Source of the DNA: Pseudomonas sp. Z8(2022)
GTDB taxonomy: Bacteria > Pseudomonadota > Gammaproteobacteria > Pseudomonadales > Pseudomonadaceae
Reading direction: 5' to 3'
NCBI RefSeq assembly: GCF_025837155.1
Contig: NZ_CP107549.1
Coordinates: forward strand, 496,001 to 560,000
Length of the DNA: 64,000 bases
Part shown: piece by piece, positions 18,670-27,994 of the stretch
How positions within the stretch are numbered: the stretch's first letter is position 1
How the letters are laid out: the number at the start of each line of letters is the position of its first letter
Translations under genes and position numbers: made by a program
The notes under the pieces: model-generated
What the model saw: only the letters and a program-made list of their open reading frames with translations
What the model was told of the DNA's origin: nothing
Databases searched by the model: none

Positions 18670-19119
18670 ATGAAGGTTGCCGCCGCCGTCTCCGCTGATC
18701 TTGCCGACCTCACCCGTCTGTTCGCCGGCTATCTGCGCTTCTATCAGGTGCCGCGGTCTGACGCGGATGTCGCCGCCTTCCTCGGTGCACGCCTGCAGCG
18801 CGGTGATTCGCAGTTGTTCATCGCCCGTGACGGGCGCGGCAGGGCGCAGGGTTTCGTGCAGCTGTATCCCTTCCTGTCCTCGCTGGCGCTGGAACCGGCC
18901 TGGTTGCTCAGCGATCTGTATGTCGATGAAGACGCGCGTCGTTGCGGCGTGGGCGAGGCGCTGATGAATGCCGCCCGCGCCCATGCCGAGGCCAGCGGCG
19001 CCTGCGGGCTGCAGCTGGAGACGGCGAAGAGCAATCTGGCCGGCCAGCGTCTGTATGAGCGACTGGGTTATGTGCGTGATGAGCGCTTCTTCACCTACTG
19101 GCTGTCGCTGCGCGGCTGA
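18670..19119 (+). CDS. GNAT-family N-acetyltransferase
   Basis: 149 aa with the GNAT fold: motif A LLSDLYVDEDARRCGVGEAL (R/Q-x-x-G-x-G/A acetyl-CoA loop seen as RRCGVGEAL) at about 77-96, and motif B near SNLAGQRLYERLGYVRDE (119-136). The acceptor is unknown. The start ATG 18670 has GGAG 6-9 bp upstream. It is followed 32 bp later by the ACT-domain gene and probably co-transcribed. Confidence 0.88.
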   Translation: MKVAAAVSADLADLTRLFAGYLRFYQVPRSDADVAAFLGARLQRGDSQLFIARDGRGRAQGFVQLYPFLSSLALEPAWLLSDLYVDEDARRCGVGEALMNAARAHAEASGACGLQLETAKSNLAGQRLYERLGYVRDERFFTYWLSLRG

Positions 19120-19151
19120 CTTTTCCAACCTGTGAACGAGTGAGGTGGTAG

Positions 19152-19670
19152 ATGGATCATCTGATACTGACGGTGATTGCCGAGGACCAACCGGGCCTGG
19201 TCGAGCGTCTTGCCGCTTGCGTGGCGAAACATGGCGGCAACTGGCTGGAGAGCCGCATGGCGCGCATGGCCGGGCAGTTCGCCGGGATCGTCCGGGTGGA
19301 CGTGCCGGCCGAGGCCCACGGCGGGCTGATCAGGGAGCTCGAAGCGCTCGGCGCGCAGGGTATCCGCGTGCAGCTGGCGGCCAGCGGCAGCGAACCGGGC
19401 GGGCGTTTCGCCGCGATTCGCCTGGAGCTGGTGGGCAATGACCGGCCCGGCATCGTACGCGACATCACCCGCGTGCTGGCAGAGCAGGGCGTGAACCTGG
19501 AGAGCCTGCTCACTGAAGTGGCGCCAGCGCCGATGAGTGGCGAGTTGCTGTTCACCGCCGAAGCGCTGCTGGCCGTGCCGGAGACGCTGCCCCTGGAAAA
19601 GTTGCAGACGCGCCTGGAAACCCTGGCCGACGATCTCATGGTGGAGCTGAATCTGCGCACCGAAGAGTGA
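19152..19670 (+). CDS. ACT-domain regulator, GcvR-like
   Basis: 172 aa made of two ACT domains: residues 3-75 (LILTVIAEDQPGLVERLAAC) and about 92-170 (LELVGNDRPGIVRDITRVLA). This is the architecture of GcvR, which binds glycine and holds back the GcvA activator of the glycine cleavage system. No gcv genes are near, so the target is inferred from family only. The start has GAGGTGGTAG upstream. Confidence 0.82.
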   Translation: MDHLILTVIAEDQPGLVERLAACVAKHGGNWLESRMARMAGQFAGIVRVDVPAEAHGGLIRELEALGAQGIRVQLAASGSEPGGRFAAIRLELVGNDRPGIVRDITRVLAEQGVNLESLLTEVAPAPMSGELLFTAEALLAVPETLPLEKLQTRLETLADDLMVELNLRTEE

Positions 19671-19711
19671 TATCCACGGCTGGCGTGGATCAGGCTGTGG
19701 ATAAACTGGGG

Positions 19712-19746
19712 AGCCCCGACGCACCGCATAGTGTTTCGGGGCTTTT
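19712..19746 (+). terminator. Rho-independent terminator
   Basis: AGCCCCGA (19712-19719) pairs with TCGGGGCT (19736-19743) across a 16-nt loop, followed by TTTT. It ends the GNAT/GcvR-like transcript. The remaining ~200 bp to rarD show nothing further. Confidence 0.75.
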
Positions 19747-19942
19747 CATTGGCTGGCTAAAAAATCAGCAGGATCAACGGCTTGTGCACAAATGCCGGGG
19801 ATGGATCTGTGGATAAGGCGGGGGTGAAACGGGCCGGGCCAGATACGGCGAGGCCTGGCGGCAACTGGCTGTTTTCTGCGCAGCTGCCGGATGATCGGCG
19901 TCCGGTAGGAGCACGGGCAGCAGGGTGCGCCGTGCATGATTC

Positions 19943-20836
19943 TCAAGCCTCCGAGCGCTTGCGCAGGTTCAGCCAGATATCCAGGCTGTATACAAAAAGT
20001 CCCGCCCAGATGCAGGCGAAGGCCAGCAGCGTGCTTGGCGAGAAATGCTCATCGAACAGCAGAATGGCCTGCAGCAGCACCAGCGTTGGGGCCAGGTACT
20101 GCAGGAAACCCAGGGTGGTGTAGGGCAGATGCCGCGCTGCGGCGTTGAAACAGACCAGCGGCACCAGCGTGATCGGGCCGGCAGCAGCCAGCCAGAACGC
20201 CTGGCTGCTGGTCCAGAAGCTCGCCTGGCTGCTCATCGCCGCAGGATGCAGCGCCAGCCAGGCCAGCGCCACCGGCAGCAGCAGCCAGGTCTCCACCACC
20301 AGGCCGGGCAAGGCCGCCACCGGAGCCTGCTTGCGGATCAGCCCGTAGAAACCGAAGGTCAGCGCCAGCACCAGCGATACCCACGGCAGGCTGCCGACCT
20401 GCCACAGCTGCTGCAGCACACCCAGCGCAGCCAGGCCGACCGCCAGCCATTGCAGGCGGCGCAGACGCTCGCCGAGGATCAGCAGGCCAAGCAATACGTT
20501 GATCAGCGGGTTGATGTAGTAGCCCAGGCTGGCTTCGATCATGCGTTCGTTGTTGACCGCCCACACGTACACCAGCCAGTTGGTCGCGATCAGCAGGCCG
20601 CAGCCGGCCAGCACGGCCAGGCGCTTGGGGTTGTCGCGCAGCTCGCGCCACCAGCCCGGGTGCTTCCAGACAAGCAGCAGCAAACCACCGAACAATGCCG
20701 ACCACAGCACGCGGTGGACGATGATTTCCATCGCCGGCACGCTCTGCAGGGCTTTGAAGTAGAGCGGGAACAGTCCCCAGATGATATAGGCGGTAAGACC
20801 CAGAACGTACCCGCGTTGCGGGTTGGCGGTGGCCAT
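19943..20836 (-). CDS. rarD: RarD/EamA-family transporter
   Basis: 297 aa, ten membrane helices, with the RarD start PQRGYVLGLTAYIIWGLFPLYFK and the NWLVYVWAVNNERMIEASLGYYINPL signature of RarD. RarD proteins belong to the drug/metabolite transporter superfamily. The substrate is unknown; chloramphenicol sensitivity is the historical phenotype. The start has AAGGA 8 bp upstream. It is a single gene. Confidence 0.9.
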   Translation of the reverse strand: MATANPQRGYVLGLTAYIIWGLFPLYFKALQSVPAMEIIVHRVLWSALFGGLLLLVWKHPGWWRELRDNPKRLAVLAGCGLLIATNWLVYVWAVNNERMIEASLGYYINPLINVLLGLLILGERLRRLQWLAVGLAALGVLQQLWQVGSLPWVSLVLALTFGFYGLIRKQAPVAALPGLVVETWLLLPVALAWLALHPAAMSSQASFWTSSQAFWLAAAGPITLVPLVCFNAAARHLPYTTLGFLQYLAPTLVLLQAILLFDEHFSPSTLLAFACIWAGLFVYSLDIWLNLRKRSEA

Positions 20837-21011
20837 CGAAAATCCTTGGTTAGGCAGCTAACGGTTGCCACGAAATTCTAGCTTTGCGGCCACCGGCTTG
20901 TCTGTTCGTTAAGCCTTTTTGCAGGCTGAGGCGGCGGCAAAGTCGTAAGGCAAAGTTTACACGGCGCGCGCAACTGTACTGGTGCGCGCGCGTTGCACGT
21001 TGCTCTGGATG

Positions 21012-21986
21012 TCAGAACAGCCGTAGCGGCTCTTCATCCAGGGCCGCCAACTGTTCACGCAGTGCGAGAATCTGGTCGCCCCAATAGCGTTCACCCGCGA
21101 ACCAGGGAAAGGCCAGCGGAAAGGCCGGGTCGTCCCAGCGCCTGGCGATCCAGGCGCTGTGGTGCATCAGGCGCAGGGCGCGCAATCCCTCGATCAGCGG
21201 CAGCTCGCGGGCGGCGAAGTCGTGGAATTCCTGATAGCCATCGACCAGTTCGGCGAGCTGGCCCAGGCGCTCATGGCGCTCGCCGGCCAGCATCATCCAC
21301 AGGTCCTGTATGGCCGGGCCCATGCGGCAGTCGTCGAGGTCGACCATATGAAAGGCGTCGTCACGGCACAGCAGGTTGCCGGGGTGACAGTCGCCATGCA
21401 GACGAATCGGCTGATAGCGCACGCGGGCGAACAGGTCGTCGAGGCGAGCGAGCAGATCGCGCGCTACCGACTCGTAGGCCGGCAGCAGGCTGCGTGGCAC
21501 GAAACCGCCATCGAGCAGCGAGGCCAGGGCGGCGTGGCCGAAGTTGTCCACAGCCAGGGTCTCGCGATGGACGAAGGGGCGGCTGGCACCAACCGCATGC
21601 ATGCGCCCGAGCAACTGGCCGAGGCGGTACAGTTGGTCGAGGTTGCCCGGCTCCGGCGCACGCCCGCCACGGCGCGGGAACAGGGCGAAACGGAAACCGC
21701 CGTGTTCGAACAGCGTCTCGCCATCGTGGGCCAGTGGCGCGACCACCGGAACCTCGTGCTCGGCCAGTTCGAGGCTGAAGCCATGCTCCTCGCAGATCGC
21801 TTCATCGCTCCAGCGGTCCGGGCGATAGAACTTGGCGATCAGCGGTGTTTCGCCCTCGATGCCCACCTGATAGACGCGGTTCTCGTAGCTGTTGAGTGCC
21901 AGTACCCGGGCATCGCTGAGATAGCCAAGGCTCTCCACGGCATCGAGTACCAGATCCGGGGTGAGAGTGGAAAAGGGATGGCTCAT
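21012..21986 (-). CDS. srkA: Stress-response serine/threonine kinase SrkA (YihE)
   Basis: 324 aa, aminoglycoside-phosphotransferase-like kinase fold. The nucleotide-binding part is NSYENRVYQVGIEGETPLIAKFYRPDRW (K in IAKFY). The catalytic loop is RLHGDCHPGNLLCRDD (D at ~201) and the metal site MVDLDDCRMGPAIQDLW. SrkA proteins phosphorylate Ser/Thr and protect against stress-induced death in E. coli. The start ATG 21986 (MSHPFSTLTPD) has GAGC upstream; ATG 22010 is possible but adds an unconserved leader. Confidence 0.9.
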   Translation of the reverse strand: MSHPFSTLTPDLVLDAVESLGYLSDARVLALNSYENRVYQVGIEGETPLIAKFYRPDRWSDEAICEEHGFSLELAEHEVPVVAPLAHDGETLFEHGGFRFALFPRRGGRAPEPGNLDQLYRLGQLLGRMHAVGASRPFVHRETLAVDNFGHAALASLLDGGFVPRSLLPAYESVARDLLARLDDLFARVRYQPIRLHGDCHPGNLLCRDDAFHMVDLDDCRMGPAIQDLWMMLAGERHERLGQLAELVDGYQEFHDFAARELPLIEGLRALRLMHHSAWIARRWDDPAFPLAFPWFAGERYWGDQILALREQLAALDEEPLRLF

Positions 21987-22031
21987 GAGCAGCTCCGCGA
22001 CAATGGGCACACAGTGTAGCGGGTTACGCGG

Positions 22032-22796
22032 TTACAGCTGGGTGCCGAGCAGTACCTGACTGGCAGCGAACTGTGCGCGCACCGGATCACCCACGGTGAC
22101 ATTCAGCATCGCCAGCTGCTCGGGCTCGACCGAAGCGCACAGCGTCTGGCCGTTGGCCAGGCTTACGCGTACTTCGCTCGGGCCGCCGTTGCCCGGCAGA
22201 ATTTGTTCGATATCGCCTTCCAGTGCATTGCGCCCGGGGTCTGCCGGCTGGTCCAGCGCCTGCAGCTCCAGCCAGCCGGCCTTGATCAGGGCGACCACGC
22301 TGCAGCCTTCGCTCAGTTGCAGGTTTTCCGTGCTGTCATGGGTGATCAGCGCCTGCAGGCGGCTGCCGCCGGGCAGTTCAACGTCGATCAGGTCGTTGTG
22401 CCCGCGTCCGTTAATCGCGCGCACGCGGCCGGTCAGCTGGTTACGCGCGCTGGTGCGCAGCATCAGGCGGCCGAGCAACTCCAGATCGGCATCGTCACCG
22501 GCGGCCTGCAGCAGTTGTACCTGCAGTGTCTGCAGACGGCGCTGCAGGGCCAACAGGCGCTCACCCGCAGGCGTCAGGCGCGCGCCGCCACCGCCCTTGC
22601 CGCCGACGCTGCGGCTGACCAGAGGCTGTTCGGACAGGTTGTTGAGCTCGTCGATGGCATCCCAGGCGGCCTTGTAGCTAAGCCCTGCTGCCTTGGCGGC
22701 GCGGGTGATGGAGCCCTGTTCGGCGATCTGTTCGAGCAGCGCCAGACGCTTCGGGCGGCGGCTGAGCAATTGGGCGAGGGGGTCGAGTGGCGACAT
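22032..22796 (-). CDS. modE: ModE-type molybdate-responsive regulator
   Basis: 254 aa. An N-terminal winged helix (about 15-110, RAAKAAGLSYKAAWDAIDELN and SVGGKGGGGARLTPAGERLL, the ModE/LysR-like signature) is followed by two TOBE/Mop-type molybdate-binding domains (about 120-185, SARNQLTGRVRAINGRGHNDLIDVEL, and 190-254). ModE with bound molybdate represses the modABC transporter. No mod genes are in the window, so this is an orphan regulator or acts at distance. Confidence 0.88.
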   Translation of the reverse strand: MSPLDPLAQLLSRRPKRLALLEQIAEQGSITRAAKAAGLSYKAAWDAIDELNNLSEQPLVSRSVGGKGGGGARLTPAGERLLALQRRLQTLQVQLLQAAGDDADLELLGRLMLRTSARNQLTGRVRAINGRGHNDLIDVELPGGSRLQALITHDSTENLQLSEGCSVVALIKAGWLELQALDQPADPGRNALEGDIEQILPGNGGPSEVRVSLANGQTLCASVEPEQLAMLNVTVGDPVRAQFAASQVLLGTQL

Positions 22797-22855
22797 GGTT
22801 CGGGTGGCCAGAAAGGATGCCGGGCAAGGTGCGTGACTGCGTCGGGCACGTCAAG

Positions 22856-23596
22856 TCAGCCATCGCCCGGGCGCGGTGTGCGTGCCAGGCAGTAGACGTC
22901 GACGCGCTGGGCGCCGGCGCGACGCAGCAGGTGGGCGAGCATCCCTGCGGTGGCGCCGGTGGTGAGCACGTCATCGACCAGCGCCAGATGAGCGCCGGCA
23001 ACTCCGGCTTGCAGTTCCAGGCTGAAGGCCTGGCGCAGATTGCGCTTGCGCGTGGCGGCATCCAGGCCCTGCTGGGCAGGCGTATCGACACGCCGCCGCA
23101 GCCAGTCATTGTGCACCGGCAGTTGCACGATGGCGCCAAGCCAGTCGGCGAGCATCTGCGCCTGATTGAAGCCGCGTTGTCGTTGCCGCCTGCGTGCCAG
23201 CGGCACCGGCAGCATTGCCTGCGGCCGCGGCAGGCCTTCGTCATAGGCGTGAAGCAGATGCTCGGCCAGCAGTTCGGCAAGCAGGCGGCCATAGGGCCAT
23301 TGCCCCTGGTGCTTGAAACGGGTGATCAGGTTGTCGACCGGGAAGGCATAGCGCCAGGGCGCTTCCACGCGGCTGAAACTCGGCGGCTTGTTCTGGCAGG
23401 CGCCGCAGATCATGCCCTGAGCCGGCAGCGGCACTGCGCAGAGCCGGCAGTGCGCCCCGAGCCAGGGCAGCTCGGCTTCGCAGGCGGTGCAGATGCTGTG
23501 TGTGGGGTGATCCGTGACTTCGTCGCAGAGCTGGCATTGGCGGCGTGGCTGCAGCCAGGGAAGGCGTTGCAGAAGACGGAGGTCGAACGTCGGCAT
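22856..23596 (-). CDS. ComF-family phosphoribosyltransferase-like protein
   Basis: 246 aa. The N-terminal four-cysteine zinc-ribbon-like part (CQLCDEVTDHPTHSICTACE..CRLC..CGAC, residues ~20-70) and the C-terminal phosphoribosyltransferase motif LALVDDVLTTGATAGMLAHLL (about 200-220) define ComF/GntX proteins. They are linked to DNA uptake in competent bacteria and to use of DNA as nutrient. In Pseudomonas the gene often lies near bioB, as here. Single gene, start ATG 23596. Confidence 0.88.
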   Translation of the reverse strand: MPTFDLRLLQRLPWLQPRRQCQLCDEVTDHPTHSICTACEAELPWLGAHCRLCAVPLPAQGMICGACQNKPPSFSRVEAPWRYAFPVDNLITRFKHQGQWPYGRLLAELLAEHLLHAYDEGLPRPQAMLPVPLARRRQRQRGFNQAQMLADWLGAIVQLPVHNDWLRRRVDTPAQQGLDAATRKRNLRQAFSLELQAGVAGAHLALVDDVLTTGATAGMLAHLLRRAGAQRVDVYCLARTPRPGDG

Positions 23597-23639
23597 GGCG
23601 GCTCGTCCGTGAGCAGTGGTGCCGGAAGTCTAGTCGGCG

Positions 23640-23933
23640 TCAGCGAATCAGCCAGCCCATGACCACCAGACCGAGAAACAGCCAGATCACGCCGCCGATG
23701 ATCGAACCACGCAGCAGCGAGCGCACGCCACTGAAGAGAAGCAGCAGGCCGATGATCAGCAGGATGACGCTGAAGATCGATACGTCCATGCCGATCGCCC
23801 TGGCCAGGCCATGCAGGAAGTCGTCGATGGCATCGGCCATGGCGCCCAGCACGCCCGACAGCATGTCGACGATAAAACGGATGGCGCGACCCAGCGCTTC
23901 GCCGAGCCCTTCGAAAAAACCTTCAGCCTGCAT
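23640..23933 (-). CDS. Small membrane protein upstream of biotin operon
   Basis: 97 aa. An amphipathic N-terminal half (GEALGRAIRFIVDMLSGVLGAMADAIDDFLHG) is followed by two membrane helices (FSVILLIIGLLLLFSGV and GSIIGGVIWLFLGLVVMGWLIR). Unknown family. The ATG at 23933 is preferred because ACAGG lies 9 bp upstream; ATG 23942 sits directly against it. It is divergent from bioB, with ~200 bp between them. Confidence 0.65.
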   Translation of the reverse strand: MQAEGFFEGLGEALGRAIRFIVDMLSGVLGAMADAIDDFLHGLARAIGMDVSIFSVILLIIGLLLLFSGVRSLLRGSIIGGVIWLFLGLVVMGWLIR

Positions 23934-24010
23934 GCAGAACATCCTGTGTGAGGGGTAAGCATTGGGCCCTGTGCCATGACATAAGTTCTATCTGGTCATT
24001 AAGTGATCAA

Positions 24011-24042
24011 ATGTAAACCTGTGTGTTTCTTGAGGTTGACAG
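24011..24042. promoter_or_regulatory. BirA-type biotin operator
   Basis: ATGTAAACC (24011-24019), 14-bp spacer, GGTTGACAG (24034-24042). This is close to the conserved BirA box TTGTAAACC-N14/15-GGTTTACAA: one mismatch in the left arm, two in the right. It overlaps the bioB -35 hexamer, so bound biotinoyl-AMP/BirA would block RNA polymerase. Confidence 0.8.
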
Positions 24043-24063
24043 CATCCAATCGCCACTTATGAT
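24036..24063 (+). promoter_or_regulatory. Sigma-70 promoter of the biotin operon
   Basis: -35 TTGACA (24036-24041), 16-bp spacer, -10 TATGAT (24058-24063), near consensus. A start site near 24070 gives a leader of about 65 nt before bioB. Confidence 0.8.
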
Positions 24064-24133
24064 GGCCAGAGCCTGAATGCCCCCTATGGGCCTCCCGACA
24101 ACAGATGCCACCAAGCATCGAAGGACTTCTCAG

Positions 24134-25192
24134 ATGAGCGCAACCGCCCAAACCAACACCCGCCACGACTGGAGCCTCGCCGAGGTCCGCGCGCTGTTCG
24201 AGCAGCCTTTCAACGACCTGCTGTTCCAGGCGCAGAGCGTTCATCGTCAGCACTTCGATCCCAACCGCGTGCAGGTTTCGACCCTGTTGTCGATCAAGAC
24301 CGGCGCCTGTCCGGAAGACTGCAAGTACTGTCCGCAGTCCGGTCACTACAACACCGGTCTGGACAAGGAAAAGCTGATGGAGGTGCAGAAGGTGCTGGAG
24401 GCCGCTGCCGAGGCCAAGGCCATCGGCTCCACGCGCTTCTGCATGGGCGCGGCGTGGAAGCATCCGTCGGCCAGGGACATGCCCTACGTGCTGGAAATGG
24501 TCAAAGGCGTGAAGAAGCTCGGTCTGGAAACCTGCATGACCCTCGGCCGTCTGGACCAGGAGCAGACCCGTGCCCTGGCCGAAGCGGGGCTGGACTACTA
24601 CAACCACAACCTCGATACCTCGCCGGAGTTCTACGGCAACATCATCACCACCCGCACCTACGCCGAGCGCCTGCAGACCCTGGCCTATGTGCGCGAGGCG
24701 GGGATGAAGATCTGTTCCGGCGGCATCCTCGGCATGGGCGAGTCGGTGGATGACCGTGCCGGCTTGCTGATTCAACTGGCCAACCTGCCGGAGCACCCGG
24801 AGAGCGTGCCGATCAACATGCTGGTCAAGGTCAAGGGCACACCGCTGGCCGAGGAGAAGGACGTCGATCCGTTCGACTTCATCCGCACCCTGGCCGTGGC
24901 GCGCATCATGATGCCGAAATCCCACGTGCGCCTGTCCGCCGGGCGCGAGCAGATGAACGAACAGATGCAGGCCCTGGCCTTCATGGCTGGCGCCAATTCG
25001 ATCTTCTACGGCGAGAAGCTGCTGACCACCGCCAACCCGCAGGCGGACAAGGACATGGCCCTGTTCAAACGCCTCGGCATCAAGCCCGAAGAGCGCGAGG
25101 AACATGCCGACGAGGTGCACCAGGCAGCCATCGAACAGGCCCTGATCGAGCAGCGCGATTCCCAGCTGTTCTACAACGCCGCCTCGGCCTGA
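24134..25192 (+). CDS. bioB: Biotin synthase
   Basis: 352-aa radical SAM enzyme that inserts sulphur into dethiobiotin to give biotin. The Cx3Cx2C motif [13 protein letters not shown] (residues ~55-67) binds the SAM 4Fe-4S cluster. [18 protein letters not shown] and the C-terminal region with [12 protein letters not shown] are typical. The start MSATAQTN at 24134 is chosen; ATG 24077 would extend into the promoter leader. First gene of bioBFHCD. Confidence 0.97.
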   Translation: MSATAQTNTRHDWSLAEVRALFEQPFNDLLFQAQSVHRQHFDPNRVQVSTLLSIKTGACPEDCKYCPQSGHYNTGLDKEKLMEVQKVLEAAAEAKAIGSTRFCMGAAWKHPSARDMPYVLEMVKGVKKLGLETCMTLGRLDQEQTRALAEAGLDYYNHNLDTSPEFYGNIITTRTYAERLQTLAYVREAGMKICSGGILGMGESVDDRAGLLIQLANLPEHPESVPINMLVKVKGTPLAEEKDVDPFDFIRTLAVARIMMPKSHVRLSAGREQMNEQMQALAFMAGANSIFYGEKLLTTANPQADKDMALFKRLGIKPEEREEHADEVHQAAIEQALIEQRDSQLFYNAASA

Positions 25193-25248
25193 TATCTCAA
25201 CGCAGGCGCGGAGGGCTCGCCCGCGAGTTCGCGCCTTCAGGTACTGCA

Positions 25249-26418
25249 ATGTCCTTCGATCTCGCTGCTCGGCTGGCCGAGCGCCAGGCTGCCGATCTGT
25301 TCCGCCAACGCCCGTTGTTGCAGACCCCGCAGGGGCCACGGGTGCAGGCGGACGGTCAGCAGTTGCTGGCCTTCTGTTCCAATGACTACCTGGGCCTGGC
25401 CAATCACCCGGAGGTGATTGGCGCGCTGCAGCAGGGCGCTGAAAAATGGGGCGTCGGTGGCGGCGCTTCGCATCTGGTGATCGGTCACAGCACCCCGCAC
25501 CACGAGCTGGAAGCGGCACTCGCCGAGTTCACCGGGCGACCCCGCGCACTGCTGTTCTCCACCGGTTACATGGCCAATCTGGCGGTGGTTACCGCGCTGC
25601 TCGGGCAGGGCGACAGTGTGCTGGAGGATCGTCTCAACCATGCCTCGCTGCTCGATGCCGGCCTGCTTTCCGGGGCGCGTTTTTCGCGTTACCTGCACAA
25701 CGATGCGGTTAGCCTGGTCAGCCGTTTGCACAAGGCCAGCGGCAATTGCCTGGTGGTCACCGACGGCGTGTTCAGCATGGACGGTGATCTCGCCGACCTG
25801 CCGGCGCTGTGCGCCGAGGCGCGTGCGGCGCAGGCCTGGGTGATGGTCGACGATGCCCATGGTTTCGGCCCGCTGGGCGCGAGCGGTGGCGGTATTGTCG
25901 AACACTTCGGGCTGGGCCAGGATGAAGTGCAGGTGCTGGTCGGCACCCTGGGCAAGGCCTTTGGCACCGCCGGCGCCTTCGTTGCCGGCAGCGAGGAACT
26001 GATCGAGACGCTGATCCAGTTCGCGCGTCCCTATATCTACACCACCAGTCAGCCGCCAGCGGTAGCCTGCGCCACGCTGAAGAGTCTGCAACTGCTGCGC
26101 AGCGAGCACTGGCGCCGCGAGCACCTGAACCGCCTGATCGCGCGGTTTCGTCAGGGCGCAGCCGAGATCGGCCTGAGCCTGATGGACAGTCCCACCCCGA
26201 TCCAGCCGATTCTCGTTGGCGACAGCGCGCGTGCGCTCAAACTGTCCGCACTGCTCAAGGCGCGTGGTCTGCTGGTCGGCGCCATCCGCCCGCCGACTGT
26301 CCCGGCTGGCAGTGCCCGTCTGCGCGTAACGCTGTCCGCCGCGCACAGCGATGGGCAGCTCGAACAGTTGCTGGACGCGCTGGCCGAGTGCTGGCCGCAG
26401 GTGCAAGCCGATGCGTGA
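25249..26418 (+). CDS. bioF: 8-amino-7-oxononanoate synthase
   Basis: 389-aa PLP enzyme joining pimeloyl-ACP and L-alanine to 8-amino-7-oxononanoate (KAPA). Motifs: [51 protein letters not shown] (D and H contacting PLP), and the PLP lysine in [14 protein letters not shown] (about residue 238). The gene overlaps bioH by 8 bp. bioA, needed for the next step, is not in the window. Confidence 0.97.
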   Translation: MSFDLAARLAERQAADLFRQRPLLQTPQGPRVQADGQQLLAFCSNDYLGLANHPEVIGALQQGAEKWGVGGGASHLVIGHSTPHHELEAALAEFTGRPRALLFSTGYMANLAVVTALLGQGDSVLEDRLNHASLLDAGLLSGARFSRYLHNDAVSLVSRLHKASGNCLVVTDGVFSMDGDLADLPALCAEARAAQAWVMVDDAHGFGPLGASGGGIVEHFGLGQDEVQVLVGTLGKAFGTAGAFVAGSEELIETLIQFARPYIYTTSQPPAVACATLKSLQLLRSEHWRREHLNRLIARFRQGAAEIGLSLMDSPTPIQPILVGDSARALKLSALLKARGLLVGAIRPPTVPAGSARLRVTLSAAHSDGQLEQLLDALAECWPQVQADA

Positions 26419-27133
26419 AACGCTGATCCTCCTGCCGGGCTGGGGCTTTGACGGCGCCGCGCTGCAGCCATTGGCCGATGCCCTGGGTGGCGATGTTCAG
26501 GTGCAGGTATCCGCTCTGCCGCGGCTGAGCAGCTCGGCCGCTGCCGACTGGCTCGACGAACTGGATGCGCGTTTGCCGCATGACTGCTGGCTGGCCGGCT
26601 GGTCGCTTGGCGGCATGCTCGCCAGTGCCCTGGCTGCACGTCGTGGCGAGCGCTGCCGCGGCCTGATCACCCTGGCCAGCAATGCCTGTTTCGTCGCCAG
26701 TGAGGTCTGGCTGAGCGCGATGCCGGCAGAGACTTACGCTGCCTTCTATAAGGGTTGCGAGGAAAATGGCGCAGCGACCCTCAGGCGTTTCGCCATGCTC
26801 TGCGCTCAAGGCAGCGCCGATGCACGCGGCCTGTCACGGCAACTGCAGGGCAAGCTGATGCCCGCTGAGGAACCCTCCCTGCTGGCCGGGCTGCGCCTGC
26901 TGGCGAGCCTGGACAATCGCGCCGTGCTGGCTGATTTCGCCGGGCCGCAGTTGCACCTGCTGGCCGAGCAGGATGCTCTGGTGCCGGCAGCGGTTGTCGC
27001 TGATCTGCTGGCGCTGTTGCCTGCCGGCGAGGTGGATGTGCTGGAAGAGTGTGGCCACGCCTTCGTGTTCGACCAGGCGGATTCGCTGGCGGCGCTGATG
27101 CTCGATTTCATCCGCGAGGCCCGTGATGTCTGA
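26411..27133 (+). CDS. bioH: Pimeloyl-ACP methyl ester esterase
   Basis: 240-aa alpha/beta hydrolase that removes the methyl group from pimeloyl-ACP methyl ester, ending the BioC-disguised fatty-acid route. Nucleophile elbow GWSLGG (S ~76), PGWGFDG oxyanion region (13-19), acid in EQDALVP, and His in [10 protein letters not shown]. The start ATG 26411 overlaps the bioF stop. Position between bioF and bioC supports BioH over a generic hydrolase. Confidence 0.93.
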   Translation: MRETLILLPGWGFDGAALQPLADALGGDVQVQVSALPRLSSSAAADWLDELDARLPHDCWLAGWSLGGMLASALAARRGERCRGLITLASNACFVASEVWLSAMPAETYAAFYKGCEENGAATLRRFAMLCAQGSADARGLSRQLQGKLMPAEEPSLLAGLRLLASLDNRAVLADFAGPQLHLLAEQDALVPAAVVADLLALLPAGEVDVLEECGHAFVFDQADSLAALMLDFIREARDV

Positions 27134-27962
27134 GTCCTGCGTGCGCCTTCATGAACCCTCCGGTGCAAATGTCACTCCCCCCGCCTTGCCGGATAAGCGG
27201 CAGGTCGCTGCATCCTTTTCCCGCGCGGCAGAAAGCTACGACTCGGTGGCCGAGTTGCAGCGGACGGTCGGCGCGCAGCTGTTGGCGCGGCTGTCTGCCT
27301 CGTTGCAGCCCCGTCGCTGGCTGGACCTGGGCTGCGGCACGGGGCATTTCACCCGTGCCCTGGCCGGACGCTATGAGCGTGGCGAAGGCATTGCCATGGA
27401 TATCGCCGAAGGCATGCTGCGTCACGCCGGCCCGCTGGGCGGCGCCGCGCATTTCGTCGCAGGCGATGCCGAAGCGTTGCCGTTGCAGGACGCCAGCATC
27501 GATCTGCTGTTCTCCAGCCTGGCGCTGCAGTGGTGCGCCGATTTCCCGCAGGTGCTGAGCGAGGCGCGGCGTGTGTTGCGTTCTGGTGGTGTGCTGGCGT
27601 TTTCCAGCTTGTGCGCGGGGACCTTGCAGGAGCTGCGTGACAGCTGGCTGGCAGTCGACGGCTTCGTTCACGTCAATCGTTTTCGCCGTTTCGAGGATTA
27701 CCAGCAGCTGTGCGCGGCCAGCGGTTTGCAGTTGCTGACCTTGCAGCGTCAGGCCGAAGTGCTGCATTTCCCGGACCTGCGCAGCCTGACCGGCTCGCTC
27801 AGGGATCTTGGCGCACATAACCTCAATCCGGGGCGCCCGGGCGGGTTGACCGGGCGCTCGCGCATTCGCGCGCTGATCCAGGCCTATGAGCGCTTTCGTC
27901 AGCCACAGGGCCTGCCGGCGACCTATCAGGTCGTGTACGGCGTGCTGCAGAAAGCGCACTAG
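27126..27962 (+). CDS. bioC: Malonyl-ACP O-methyltransferase
   Basis: 278-aa SAM methyltransferase that methylates malonyl-ACP to start pimelate synthesis. Start region [20 protein letters not shown], motif [16 protein letters not shown] (about 62-76), and [17 protein letters not shown] 27126 is used; GTG 27123 precedes it directly. It overlaps bioH by 8 bp. The N-terminal ~25 residues before the conserved SFSRAA part are somewhat longer than in E. coli. Confidence 0.94.
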   Translation: MSESCVRLHEPSGANVTPPALPDKRQVAASFSRAAESYDSVAELQRTVGAQLLARLSASLQPRRWLDLGCGTGHFTRALAGRYERGEGIAMDIAEGMLRHAGPLGGAAHFVAGDAEALPLQDASIDLLFSSLALQWCADFPQVLSEARRVLRSGGVLAFSSLCAGTLQELRDSWLAVDGFVHVNRFRRFEDYQQLCAASGLQLLTLQRQAEVLHFPDLRSLTGSLRDLGAHNLNPGRPGGLTGRSRIRALIQAYERFRQPQGLPATYQVVYGVLQKAH

Positions 27963-27994
27963 CCTCCACCCGGAACATCGATTCAGGAGTTTTC

